Source of the DNA: JAFGSI01 sp041287425
Lineage (GTDB): Bacteria; Chloroflexota; Anaerolineae; Anaerolineales; Villigracilaceae
DNA length: 64,000 nt
Direction of reading: 5' to 3'
Assembly (NCBI GenBank): GCA_041287425.1
Contig: JBEULG010000024.1
Span: forward strand, 1-64,000
A program made the position numbers and the translations under genes. Each line of letters opens with the position of its first letter. Within the stretch, counting starts at the first letter, position 1. The notes beneath the pieces were generated by a model. It made no database searches, was not told the DNA's origin, and saw nothing but the letters and a program-made list of their open reading frames with translations. This document shows positions 49,240 to 57,580 of this stretch, piece by piece.

Positions 49240-50199
49240 ATGCCCGTAAAAATCCCCGAAACTCTCCCTGCTCGTCAGATTTTGCTCTCCGAGAACATCT
49301 TCGTCATGGGCGAAGAACGCGCCCAGCACCAGGACATCCGTCCGCTGCGCATTCTCATCCTCAACCTGATGCCGACCAAAATCGCCACCGAGACCCAACT
49401 CCTGCGCCTGCTGGGCAACACCCCCCTGCAGGTGGAAATCACCCTCATGCACATGGCCTCCCACGAGTCCAAAAACACCCCCGCCGAACACCTCACCGCC
49501 CACTACGTCACCTTTGACGCCGTCCGCGAGCGGAAATTCGACGGCATGGTCATCACCGGCGCGCCGGTCGAGACCCTGCCGTTCGAAGAGGTGGATTACT
49601 GGCCCGAACTGACCGAAATCCTTGACTGGCAGGAAACGCACGTTTTCTCCACCTTCCATATTTGCTGGGCGGCTCAGGCCGGCCTCTATCATCGCTACGG
49701 CGTGCCGAAATACCCCTTGCCCGAAAAGATGTTCGGCGTCTTCCTGCACCGCATCTGCTCTCCCAACGAGAAATTACTGCGCGGCTTCGACGACCTCTTC
49801 TACGCCCCGCATTCGCGCCACACCGAAATCCGCCGCGCCGATCTGGAAAAAGTCCCCGAGGTGGACATCCTGGCCGAATCGGACGAGGCCGGCGTCTACA
49901 TCGTCGCCTCGCGTGACCGGCGGCGCTTCTACGTCACCGGCCATTCGGAATATGACCCGCTCACCCTGCAAACCGAGTACGAACGCGACCGCAACAAGGG
50001 CCTGCCCATTGCCGTGCCGCGCAACTACTATCCGGCCGACGACCCCTCCCGCCCGCCGCTCGTCCGCTGGCGCGGCCACGCCAATCTGCTGTTTGCCAAC
50101 TGGTTGAATTACTACGTCTATCAAATCACGCCCTACGACATCAACGCCATCCCCGGACAGGGAACATACTATAATTTCAGCGACGGAGCCGCCCCATGA
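49240..50199 (+). CDS. metA: Homoserine O-acetyltransferase (MetA family)
   Basis: A 319-residue GATase-like acyltransferase. Catalytic residues fall on the family numbering: C142 (STFHICWAAQAG), H235 and E237 (YVTGHSEYD). Residue 111, which sets acyl-CoA choice, is Glu (GAPVETLPF), as in acetyl-CoA-using enzymes; Gly would indicate succinyl-CoA. GGAAA precedes the ATG at 49240. It supplies O-acetylhomoserine to MetY just upstream and overlaps the aminotransferase gene by ATGA. Confidence 0.94.
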   Translation: MPVKIPETLPARQILLSENIFVMGEERAQHQDIRPLRILILNLMPTKIATETQLLRLLGNTPLQVEITLMHMASHESKNTPAEHLTAHYVTFDAVRERKFDGMVITGAPVETLPFEEVDYWPELTEILDWQETHVFSTFHICWAAQAGLYHRYGVPKYPLPEKMFGVFLHRICSPNEKLLRGFDDLFYAPHSRHTEIRRADLEKVPEVDILAESDEAGVYIVASRDRRRFYVTGHSEYDPLTLQTEYERDRNKGLPIAVPRNYYPADDPSRPPLVRWRGHANLLFANWLNYYVYQITPYDINAIPGQGTYYNFSDGAAP

Positions 50200-51362
50200 T
50201 TTACGCCCAGCGAGTTGCCCATCTAGAAGTCGAGGGGGCCTACGCCACCCTCGCCCGCGCCCAGGCCCTCGAGGCTCAGGGCCGCCGTATCGTCCACATG
50301 GAAATCGGCCAGCCCGATTTTCCCACCCCCGAAAACATCTGCACGGCCGGCATCCAGGCCATCGCCGCGGGCCAGACGCGCTACAACCCGCCCGCCGGCA
50401 TCCGCGAACTGCGCGCCGCCATCGCCGAGCACGCCGGCCGCCAGCGCGGCCTGAACCTTGACCCGGCCTGGGTCGTGGTCGGCCCCGGCTCCAAGCCCGG
50501 CCTGTTCTTTCCCACCCTGGCGCTGGTCGAACCGGGCGACGAGGTCATCTACCCCGACCCCGGCTTCCCCACCTACGAGGCGATGATTCGCGTCGCCGGC
50601 GGGATTCCGGTCCCCATCCCGCTCGTCGAGGCGAATAACTTTTCCTTCGACCTGAACATCTTCGACGAGCGCGTTTCGGACAAGACCCGCCTCATCATCC
50701 TGAACTCGCCCGCCAACCCGACCGGCGGCGTGATTCCGCTCGACGACTTGCGTCACATCGCCGAACAGGCGCAAAAACACGATTGCTGGGTGCTGTCCGA
50801 TGAAATCTACTCCCGCCTGGTGTACGACGGCCTGCGGGCGCACTCGATTGCCGAGGTGGACGGCATGCTCGAACGCACCATCATCGCCGACGGCTTCTCG
50901 AAGACCTATTCGATGACCGGCTGGCGGCTGGGATACACCATCGCCCCGCCCGCCCTGGCCGAGCGCATCGAACTGCTCATCACCCACGCGGCCGGCTGCA
51001 CGGCCACCTTCACCCAATACGCCGGTCTAGAGGCTCTGACCGGCCCGCAAGATTTCGTCGAAGACATGCGCGCCGAGTACCAGCGGCGGCGCGACCGGCT
51101 TGTAAGCCTGCTCAACGCCATCCCCGGCGTCCGGGCGCAGACGCCGCAAGGCGCGTTCTACCTCTTCCCCAACGTCGCGGCCTGCGGCCTGCCCTCGAAA
51201 GTGATCGCCGAACAGTTGCTGGAGGAAGCCGGCGTCGCCGTGCTGGCCGGCACAGACTTCGGCCCCGGCGGCGAGGGCTACCTGCGGCTGGTCTACGCCG
51301 TCTCGATGGAAGCCATCGAGGAGGGGGCGGAGAGAATAGCCGCCTGGTTCAAGGCGAGGTGA
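50196..51362 (+). CDS. Class I aminotransferase (aspartate aminotransferase-like)
   Basis: A 388-residue PLP aminotransferase of fold type I, subgroup Ibeta/gamma. Lys236 in DGFSKTYSMTGWRLG forms the Schiff base, with SPANPTGGVI and DEIYSRLVYDG as cofactor motifs. It starts within the metA stop (ATGA) and so belongs to the riboswitch operon, which suggests a role in methionine or homoserine/aspartate metabolism, for example transamination of 2-oxo acids from methionine salvage. The exact substrate is not determined by sequence. Confidence 0.88.
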   Translation: MIYAQRVAHLEVEGAYATLARAQALEAQGRRIVHMEIGQPDFPTPENICTAGIQAIAAGQTRYNPPAGIRELRAAIAEHAGRQRGLNLDPAWVVVGPGSKPGLFFPTLALVEPGDEVIYPDPGFPTYEAMIRVAGGIPVPIPLVEANNFSFDLNIFDERVSDKTRLIILNSPANPTGGVIPLDDLRHIAEQAQKHDCWVLSDEIYSRLVYDGLRAHSIAEVDGMLERTIIADGFSKTYSMTGWRLGYTIAPPALAERIELLITHAAGCTATFTQYAGLEALTGPQDFVEDMRAEYQRRRDRLVSLLNAIPGVRAQTPQGAFYLFPNVAACGLPSKVIAEQLLEEAGVAVLAGTDFGPGGEGYLRLVYAVSMEAIEEGAERIAAWFKAR

Positions 51363-51404
51363 GCAACTTGCAGCCCCTCGAGGCCCACCGAGGTCACACC
51401 GCGC

Positions 51405-52748
51405 TCACGCGGCCGCTTCCACGAATTGACGGTCTTCCTCTTCCGCCACGCGGATGCCTTCCTTTTCGTTGACGCGCGTCAGCAAGTAAGCACCCGCCGC
51501 GAAGAAGACGATCAGCGAGGAAATTGCCAGGCGGCTGCCGCCCACCGCCGCGCTAACCGCCCCGAAGAGCAGCGGACCGACCGTGCCGGCAATCTTTTCC
51601 GAAATCGAGAAGAACGAGTAGAATTCGGCCGATTTGCTCTTGGGCATCATGCGCCCCATCAGCGACCGGCTGAGCGCCTGGCTGCCGCCCTGGACGGTGG
51701 CCACGGCAAAACCCAGCGCCCAGAACTGCCATTCCTGGTAGAGAAAGTAGCCGCCGACCGCAATCAAGGTATAGACGGCCAGGCTGAGCAGGATGGCGGG
51801 CTTGGTGCCCATCTTCTTCGCCAGCCAGCCGAACAGGAAGGCAAACGGCATGGCCACGAACTGCACCATCAGCAACGTCCCAATCGTGGTCGTGGACGAG
51901 AAGCCCAGTTCGGTGCCGTAGATGGTTGCCATGTAAATGATGGTGCCGATGCCGTTATTGTAAAGCCAGAAGGCAATGATGAAGAGCAGCAACTGCTTGT
52001 ACTTGCGAATCTCGCGGAAGGTGTGGCCCAGGCGGCCAAAACTCGCCTTCAGCGGGCTAAAGCCCCGCTCCTCCGTCTGGAGACGGCGAACCGGCTCCGG
52101 CACGTGCCGCCAGAGCGGGATGGTAAAAACCAGCCACCAGACGGCCACGGTCAGGAAACAGAGGCGCGTCATCAGGATGGTTAAGTCCCCCTCCGGCCAG
52201 GAGGCCAGAGCCGGGAAGAAACGCGGCAGGACAGACGGCAGGAACATAATCATCGCCAGGTTGACGGCCAGCAAAATCCCGCCGCCCAGATAGCCCATGG
52301 CATAGCCGCGCGACGAGACCTGATCGATTTCGTCCTGATGGGCCACATGCGGCAGAAGCGAATCGTAGAACACGTTGGCCCCGGCGAAGCCAACGCTGCC
52401 GATGATGAAAAACAGCGAGGCGATGAACCAGTCCCCGCTGCCGACAAGATAAAGCAAAGCAGTGCCGGTCACGCCCAGAAAAACGAAGATGCTCATCATG
52501 CGCTTCTTGGCTCCCAGGAAATCGGCCATGGCGCCCAGGATCGGCCCCAGGAAGGCAACAATCAACAACGCGATGGAGGTGGTAAACGACCAGTACACGG
52601 TAGCCGTATTGGCCTGATCACTTTGTACCGCCACGTTGGCATAATAGACCGGCAGAATGGCCGCCATGACACTGGTGGCGAACACCGAGTTAGCCCAATC
52701 GTACATCGTCCACGCCCGAATGGCTCGCTTGTGTTGTCTTTCGTCCAT
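51405..52748 (-). CDS. MFS transporter, UMF1/Atg22 family
   Basis: A 447-residue, 12-helix transporter of the UMF1 (Atg22-like) family: AIRAWTMYDWANSVFATSVMAAILPVYYANV is the signature N-terminus, followed by FYDSLLPHVAHQDEIDQVSSRGYAMGYLGGG and NNGIGTIIYMATIYG. Atg22 exports amino acids from the yeast vacuole; bacterial substrates are unknown. The ATG at 52748 is chosen because GGAGA precedes it. TATAAT on the minus strand at 52799-52804 is a candidate -10. Divergent from hypC. Confidence 0.87.
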   Translation of the reverse strand: MDERQHKRAIRAWTMYDWANSVFATSVMAAILPVYYANVAVQSDQANTATVYWSFTTSIALLIVAFLGPILGAMADFLGAKKRMMSIFVFLGVTGTALLYLVGSGDWFIASLFFIIGSVGFAGANVFYDSLLPHVAHQDEIDQVSSRGYAMGYLGGGILLAVNLAMIMFLPSVLPRFFPALASWPEGDLTILMTRLCFLTVAVWWLVFTIPLWRHVPEPVRRLQTEERGFSPLKASFGRLGHTFREIRKYKQLLLFIIAFWLYNNGIGTIIYMATIYGTELGFSSTTTIGTLLMVQFVAMPFAFLFGWLAKKMGTKPAILLSLAVYTLIAVGGYFLYQEWQFWALGFAVATVQGGSQALSRSLMGRMMPKSKSAEFYSFFSISEKIAGTVGPLLFGAVSAAVGGSRLAISSLIVFFAAGAYLLTRVNEKEGIRVAEEEDRQFVEAAA

Positions 52749-52809
52749 ATCGTCTTCTCCGTTTTGTAGGGAATGAGCTGCGCACCGGCAATGCGCCAAT
52801 TATACAGCA

Positions 52810-52837
52810 TTGACAAATCGGCCGGGCATGCTATCAT
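52810..52837 (+). promoter_or_regulatory. Promoter of hypCDE
   Basis: TTGACA (52810-52815) and TATCAT (52832-52837) with a 16-base spacer, 30 bases before the hypC ATG. Confidence 0.78.
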
Positions 52838-52867
52838 AGCAGAAATTCTAACGGCTTAGAGGTGAAC

Positions 52868-53116
52868 ATGTGTCTTGGAATTCCCGCAAAAGTCATCGAA
52901 CTTTATGAAAAAGACGGCATGAAAATGGCGCGCGTCGACTTTGGCGGCGTGGTCAAAGAGGCCTGCATGGAATATCTGCCCGAAGTCAAGGTCGGCGATT
53001 ACACCATCGTCCATGTCGGTTTTGGCCTGTCCATCCTCGATGAACAGGAAGCCCTCGAAACGATGGACCTGCTCAAACAGATCGATGCCATGGGGGAAGA
53101 AGGAACGCCTGCGTGA
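52868..53116 (+). CDS. hypC: [NiFe] hydrogenase maturation chaperone HypC
   Basis: An 82-residue HypC/HybG-type chaperone. The invariant N-terminal Met-Cys (MCLGIPAKVIEL), whose Cys binds the hydrogenase precursor and HypD, is intact, and VGDYTIVHVGFGLSILDEQEALETMDLL matches the family. It passes the Fe(CN)2CO unit with HypD to the large subunit of NiFe hydrogenase. AGAGG before the ATG. The hypD GTG start overlaps its stop. Confidence 0.95.
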   Translation: MCLGIPAKVIELYEKDGMKMARVDFGGVVKEACMEYLPEVKVGDYTIVHVGFGLSILDEQEALETMDLLKQIDAMGEEGTPA

Positions 53117-54222
53117 AATATCTCGACGAATATCGCGACGCCGCTCTGACCCGCAAACTGCTGGCCGACATCCAGAAGACGGTCACCCGTGAGTGGACGC
53201 TGATGGAGGTCTGCGGCGGGCAAACGCATTCGATCATGAAATCCGGCCTGGACGAATTGCTGCCCCTCCAAATCAACCTGATTCACGGGCCGGGTTGTCC
53301 GGTGTGCGTCACCCCGCTCGAACTGGTGGATAAGGCCATCGCCCTGGCCTCCCGCTCCGACGTCATCTTTGCCTCCTATGGCGACATGTTGCGCGTCCCC
53401 GGCTCGGAGCGCGACCTGTTCGCCGTCAAAGCCGCCGGCGGCGACGTGCGCATCGTCTACTCGCCCCTCGACGCTCTCGAAATCGCCCGCAAGAATCCAG
53501 AAAAAACAGTCGTCTTCTTCGCCATCGGCTTCGAGACCACCGCCCCCGCCAACGCCATGGCAATCCTGCAGGCTCAGGCTCAGGGACTGGAAAACTTCGC
53601 CGTCCTGGTCTCGCACGTGACCGTACCGGCGGCGATCACCGCGCTGATGGAGTCGCCCGATGTGCAGGTGGACGGCTTCCTGGCCGCCGGCCACGTCTGC
53701 ACTGTGATGGGATACTGGGAGTACGAACCGCTGGCCGAGCGGTACAAAATCCCCATCGTGGTGACCGGATTCGAGCCGGTTGACATTCTGCACGGCATCC
53801 TGGAATGCGTCCGCGAGTTGGAGGCGGGCAGGCACGGCGTCCGCAACGCCTATGCCCGCTCGGTGACGCGGGAGGGCAACCGGTCAGCCCAGGCTGTCAT
53901 CGCCCGCGTCTTCGAGATGACCGACCGCGCCTGGCGCGGCATCGGCGTCATCCCGCAATCCGGCTACCGGCTGCGAGAAGAGTTTGCCCGCTACGACGCC
54001 GAGCGGCGCTTCCCCAGCGTGCAGGCGATCGCCACCCGCGAATCGCCGCTGTGCATCAGCGGATTGGTGTTGCAGGGAATCAAAAAGCCGACCGATTGCC
54101 CGGCCTTCGGGAGAGAATGCACGCCGCAGACTCCCCTCGGTGCGACCATGGTCTCCTCGGAGGGAGCCTGTGCGGCGTATTTCCGTTATCGTCCGCAAAC
54201 GAAGACAAATGAGCACAGATAA
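53113..54222 (+). CDS. hypD: Hydrogenase maturation protein HypD
   Basis: A 369-residue [4Fe-4S] protein on which the Fe(CN)2CO ligand set is assembled. Conserved blocks are MEVCGGQTHSIMKSG, HGPGCPVCVTP, GFETTAPANA and the C-terminal cluster CPAFGREC...SSEGACAAYFRY. It starts at GTG overlapping hypC and ends 14 bases inside hypE, so the three genes are tightly coupled. Confidence 0.95.
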   Translation: MKYLDEYRDAALTRKLLADIQKTVTREWTLMEVCGGQTHSIMKSGLDELLPLQINLIHGPGCPVCVTPLELVDKAIALASRSDVIFASYGDMLRVPGSERDLFAVKAAGGDVRIVYSPLDALEIARKNPEKTVVFFAIGFETTAPANAMAILQAQAQGLENFAVLVSHVTVPAAITALMESPDVQVDGFLAAGHVCTVMGYWEYEPLAERYKIPIVVTGFEPVDILHGILECVRELEAGRHGVRNAYARSVTREGNRSAQAVIARVFEMTDRAWRGIGVIPQSGYRLREEFARYDAERRFPSVQAIATRESPLCISGLVLQGIKKPTDCPAFGRECTPQTPLGATMVSSEGACAAYFRYRPQTKTNEHR

Positions 54223-55327
54223 AGAAAAACCGAACCTGATGGGCTGGACTTGTCCCCGCCCGCTGCAAAACTACCCGACCATTGTCATGGGACACGGTGC
54301 AGGCGGCCGGATGATGGCCGACCTGATCGAACACCTCTTCGCCCCCGCCTTCGACAACGAGTGGCTCGGCCAGATGGGCGATTCCACGGCTCTCGATCTG
54401 CTGCAGAGCGCGGACGAAAAGTCGAGGCTTGCTTTCACCACCGACTCGTTCGTTGTCAGTCCGTTGTTCTTCCCCGGCGGCAATATCGGCGAACTGGCCG
54501 TCTACGGCACGGTCAACGACCTGGCGATGCGCGGGGCAAAGCCGCTCTTCCTTTCAGCGGGTTTCATCCTGGAGGAGGGCCTGCCGATGGAGGTGCTCGG
54601 CGCCATCGTGGCGGCCATGGCGGCTGCCTGCCAGAGGAGCGGCGTGAGAATTGCCGCCGGCGATACGAAGGTCGTCCAGCGCGGCCATGGCGACGGCGTG
54701 TACATCAACACCTCCGGCATCGGTCTCATCCCGGCGGGCGTGGATATCGCGCCGCAAAACGCCCGCCCCGGCGATGCGGTGCTGGTTAGCGGGACGATTG
54801 GCGATCACGGCATCGCCGTTCTATCGGTGCGCGAGGGATTGGCCTTCCAAACGGAAATCGAATCCGACACTGCCCCGCTGAACGGCCTGGTCGAGGCGAT
54901 GATGACCGCCTGCAAGACTGCCGAAGTTGTGAGAACCTCGGCGCTCCGCCAGCCGATTCACTGCCTGCGCGATGCGACCCGCGGCGGGTTGGCAGCAGTA
55001 CTGAACGAACTGGCAACCGCCTCCCAGGCGGGAATCGAATTCGACGAGCGGGCGGTGCCCATCCGCCCCGAGGTCAACGCGGCCTGCGAGATGCTCGGCC
55101 TGGACCCGCTCCACATCGCCAACGAGGGCAAATTGGTCGCCATCGTGGAAGAAGAGGCTGCCGAAGCCGTTTTGCTGGCTATGCGCAATCACGAACTCGG
55201 ACGGGAGGCCGCCATCATCGGGCGAGTCACCGCCGAGCATCCTGGCCGCGTCCTGGCCCAAACCGCCATCGGCGGCCGGCGCATCGTCGATGTGCCGGCG
55301 GGCGAATTGTTGCCGAGGATTTGTTGA
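54209..55327 (+). CDS. hypE: Hydrogenase maturation protein HypE
   Basis: A 372-residue PurM-like protein that dehydrates a thiocarboxamide on its C-terminal Cys to give the cyanide ligand. It ends in PRIC, with the essential terminal Cys. The N-terminal MGHGAGGRMMADLIEHLF and GDSTALDLL/FTTDSFVVSPLFFPGGNIGELAVYGTVNDLAM blocks are diagnostic. It overlaps hypD by 14 bases. No hypA, hypB, hypF or hydrogenase gene is in the window. Confidence 0.95.
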   Translation: MSTDKEKPNLMGWTCPRPLQNYPTIVMGHGAGGRMMADLIEHLFAPAFDNEWLGQMGDSTALDLLQSADEKSRLAFTTDSFVVSPLFFPGGNIGELAVYGTVNDLAMRGAKPLFLSAGFILEEGLPMEVLGAIVAAMAAACQRSGVRIAAGDTKVVQRGHGDGVYINTSGIGLIPAGVDIAPQNARPGDAVLVSGTIGDHGIAVLSVREGLAFQTEIESDTAPLNGLVEAMMTACKTAEVVRTSALRQPIHCLRDATRGGLAAVLNELATASQAGIEFDERAVPIRPEVNAACEMLGLDPLHIANEGKLVAIVEEEAAEAVLLAMRNHELGREAAIIGRVTAEHPGRVLAQTAIGGRRIVDVPAGELLPRIC

Positions 55328-55335
55328 TTTACACC

Positions 55336-55370
55336 GAAGAACCCGTTCCGCAGGCTGGAACGGGTTCTTC
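55336..55370. terminator. Bidirectional terminator between hypE and the AlkZ-like gene
   Basis: GAAGAACCCGTTCC and GGAACGGGTTCTTC form a perfect 14-bp stem with a 7-base loop between two convergent genes; it ends at the last base before the stop codon of the minus-strand gene. Confidence 0.8.
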
Positions 55371-56222
55371 TCAAGCCGTCAGGTCGGGCAGGGCCAGCCA
55401 CTCGCCGGGCAGACGCGGATGAGCCAGACCATCCACCAATAAGCCAGAAGCAACCAACCGCCCGACAGTCCGGCGCACGAGTTCGGGCGGCCAGCCAAAG
55501 AGTTTGACCAGGTCGCGGCTCTGGGCGGCGCCCACCGAACGGAAATACAACTCGACGAGTTTGGCGCGCGCCTCGGCCTCACCAATCGGCCGCGCCCTCT
55601 CCGGCAAGTCGGGAAAATGACGAGCGGTCAGTTCATAACGATAGGCGTAGCGCCACGCCCCGGCCTCGGCAACGCCGACCGGCAAAATCTTGAAGTCCAT
55701 CTGCAAATCCTCGAGGGCGCGATGGAAGACGGTCTCTTTGGCGTTCATCAGGCGAGCCTCCTTGCGCAGCGAAATCGTGTCCAGAGGCCCTTTGGCAAGC
55801 AGCGCCTCGTAAACCTGTTTGGCCGCCTGGGTCAAACGGCCCTCCTGGTAAGCAAGCAGATAGTCTTCCTCAGGAGAGCCGTAGTTTTCCGAAAGGGCGT
55901 AAAAATAGGGGGCGACTTCCAACGAGATAAAAGTAGCCTTGCGGCGCAAAATCTTGGCGTAATACCAGAGGCGTTTGTCGAGCGAATCGTCCTTCCAGCC
56001 CCAGGTCACATGACCCGGATCGTCATGTTCGTCCGCCACCGGCCGGTCGCCGGCAACGGCCGTCCACAGAGAGGGCAATTCCATCCCCTTAACCGGCCAG
56101 AAGTAAACGAAGCCGCGTTCGTTGACATAGTCCACTGCCGCTTCCGGGCTGGCAAGACGGGGATGGGGGGGCAAGCGATAGGTATAGGCGCGATAGGCTT
56201 TGAGTCTGTCGAGGTGGATCAT
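55371..56222 (-). CDS. AlkZ/YcaQ-like winged-helix protein
   Basis: A 283-residue protein related to the AlkZ/YcaQ family of winged-helix DNA glycosylases and to shorter AlkZ-related proteins. It shows VDYVNERGFVYFWPVKGMELPSLWTAV near the start and helical winged-helix units later (GPLDTISLRKEARLMNAKETVFHRALEDLQMDFKILPVG). The QxQ catalytic motif of true AlkZ is not visible, so enzymatic activity is doubtful. ATG at 56222, possibly TTG at 56225; no ribosome binding site. Probably co-transcribed with yeiH, 23 bases upstream. Confidence 0.65.
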   Translation of the reverse strand: MIHLDRLKAYRAYTYRLPPHPRLASPEAAVDYVNERGFVYFWPVKGMELPSLWTAVAGDRPVADEHDDPGHVTWGWKDDSLDKRLWYYAKILRRKATFISLEVAPYFYALSENYGSPEEDYLLAYQEGRLTQAAKQVYEALLAKGPLDTISLRKEARLMNAKETVFHRALEDLQMDFKILPVGVAEAGAWRYAYRYELTARHFPDLPERARPIGEAEARAKLVELYFRSVGAAQSRDLVKLFGWPPELVRRTVGRLVASGLLVDGLAHPRLPGEWLALPDLTA

Positions 56223-56245
56223 CAACGGAGTAAGACCGGTTTATC

Positions 56246-57319
56246 CTAAAGGCTAATGGGCAACAGAGAGGTGAAAATAAGCCAGGCCGCCGCCAGCGCC
56301 AGCAAGGTATTAAATAAAGTCGCCAGAAGGAACACCACCGCCGGCTTCCAGCCCATGCGTTTGATCTCGCCGAAGGCGAACTCCAATCCCATCGAGACAA
56401 AGGCCAGTGTAAATGCCCAGTTACGCAAGGCGTTGATGACATCTTTGCCCGAATCAAGCCAGCCCAGGGTGTACAGGATGGATGCAACAATGAAGCCAAG
56501 CACAAATTTGGGAAAGCGGTCCCAAATCAGCCGGGCACTGGGGCGCCGCCCACCTTCGGCCTTGCCGGCGTAATATACCGCCAGGACAAAGGCCACCACG
56601 CCAATCAGGGCGTTCTGGGTATTTTTGACGATAGAGGCCACCTGTTGAGCCCCCTCACTGTAAATCGTCCCGGCTCCGATGACGGCCGCGGTGGTGTCGA
56701 TGTTGCCTCCAAACCAGGCCCCGGCGACGACGTCCGACAGCCCCAACGCGCCCGCCGCCAGCGGCATCAACACCATCATCGGCAACGCCACCACGATGAC
56801 CAGCGCCACCACATAGGTGACCTGTTCCTTCTTGGCCATCACCGAGCCGGCAGCCGCAATCGCCGCCGAAACCCCACAGACGGCCAGAGCGGTTGACATC
56901 ACCGCCCGCAGTTTGTCATCCAGGCCAAAACGTCCCGCCAACCAGTAGGTGAAGAGGAAAACACAAGTGATGAGAATCAACGCCTGGACGATGGCGCCGC
57001 CCGCCGCAGTGACCAGCAGTTGCAAGTTGATGCTCGCCCCCAACAAAACCAGGCCGATTTTCAAGAAGAGTTCGGTCCTGACGCCGGGACGCATGAATTC
57101 GACGCCGCCAAAGGGCCGCAGGAGCAGATTGACCAGGATGCCCAGTAACGCCGCCCAAATGGGATACTCCAACACCTTGCCCGGGATGCCGCCGGGCAAG
57201 GTCAGCGCATAGATGCGCTTGGTTAGCCACCAGGCCAAAATCGAAAGGAGCGCCGTCAGCAGCAGGGCGCTCGAAATTCGCAGCCAGTTCTTCGAAGAGC
57301 GAGAAATTTCCCGGTTCAT
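56246..57319 (-). CDS. YeiH-family putative sulfate exporter
   Basis: A 357-residue membrane protein with about ten helices of the YeiH family (conserved hypothetical protein 698). Signatures are YPIWAALLGILVNLLL, RTELFLKIGLVLLGASINLQ, VCGVSAAIAAAGSVMAKKEQVTYVVALVI and AGAWFGGNIDTTAAVIGAG. The transported ion is not established; sulfate or sulfite export has been proposed. AGGAG overlaps the stop of the upstream microprotein gene, so translation is coupled to it. It precedes the AlkZ-like gene. Confidence 0.88.
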   Translation of the reverse strand: MNREISRSSKNWLRISSALLLTALLSILAWWLTKRIYALTLPGGIPGKVLEYPIWAALLGILVNLLLRPFGGVEFMRPGVRTELFLKIGLVLLGASINLQLLVTAAGGAIVQALILITCVFLFTYWLAGRFGLDDKLRAVMSTALAVCGVSAAIAAAGSVMAKKEQVTYVVALVIVVALPMMVLMPLAAGALGLSDVVAGAWFGGNIDTTAAVIGAGTIYSEGAQQVASIVKNTQNALIGVVAFVLAVYYAGKAEGGRRPSARLIWDRFPKFVLGFIVASILYTLGWLDSGKDVINALRNWAFTLAFVSMGLEFAFGEIKRMGWKPAVVFLLATLFNTLLALAAAWLIFTSLLPISL

Positions 57320-57327
57320 CTTTTCTC

Positions 57328-57453
57328 CTAGAACGAGACGGGCAGGCCGCCTTCTCCCAACACCCCCAGTACAGCCAGGAGAATCAAAACGAATGCAACA
57401 ATCACCGCCCAGACATCCTCGCTGAGCAAAACGCCAATCGGTTTTTTCGGCAT
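57328..57453 (-). CDS. 41-residue membrane microprotein upstream of yeiH
   Basis: An open frame from an ATG at 57453 to TAG at 57328, with GGAGG 5 bases upstream of the ATG. The product begins MPKKPIGVLLSEDVWAVIVA and continues with a single hydrophobic helix and a Gly-rich tail. It ends 8 bases before yeiH and its stop overlaps the yeiH ribosome binding site, so it is probably a real translated gene coupled to the transporter. A subunit or regulator of the YeiH-type protein is likely but unproven. Confidence 0.7.
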   Translation of the reverse strand: MPKKPIGVLLSEDVWAVIVAFVLILLAVLGVLGEGGLPVSF

Positions 57454-57580
57454 ATCTACCTCCAGTCTGGATTCTATTGCATAATCGGCGTAACGCTCAT
57501 ATTCAGTTCATGTTAAACTATTCAGGAGCGTGCTGAAATGCTTTGCCGGCCGCCCTCACGCATTCGTTGGGAGAGATGGT

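Noticed and set aside
55371..56222. True AlkZ DNA glycosylase
   Set aside because: The QxQ catalytic motif is not visible and the protein is shorter than AlkZ; only a family resemblance is claimed.
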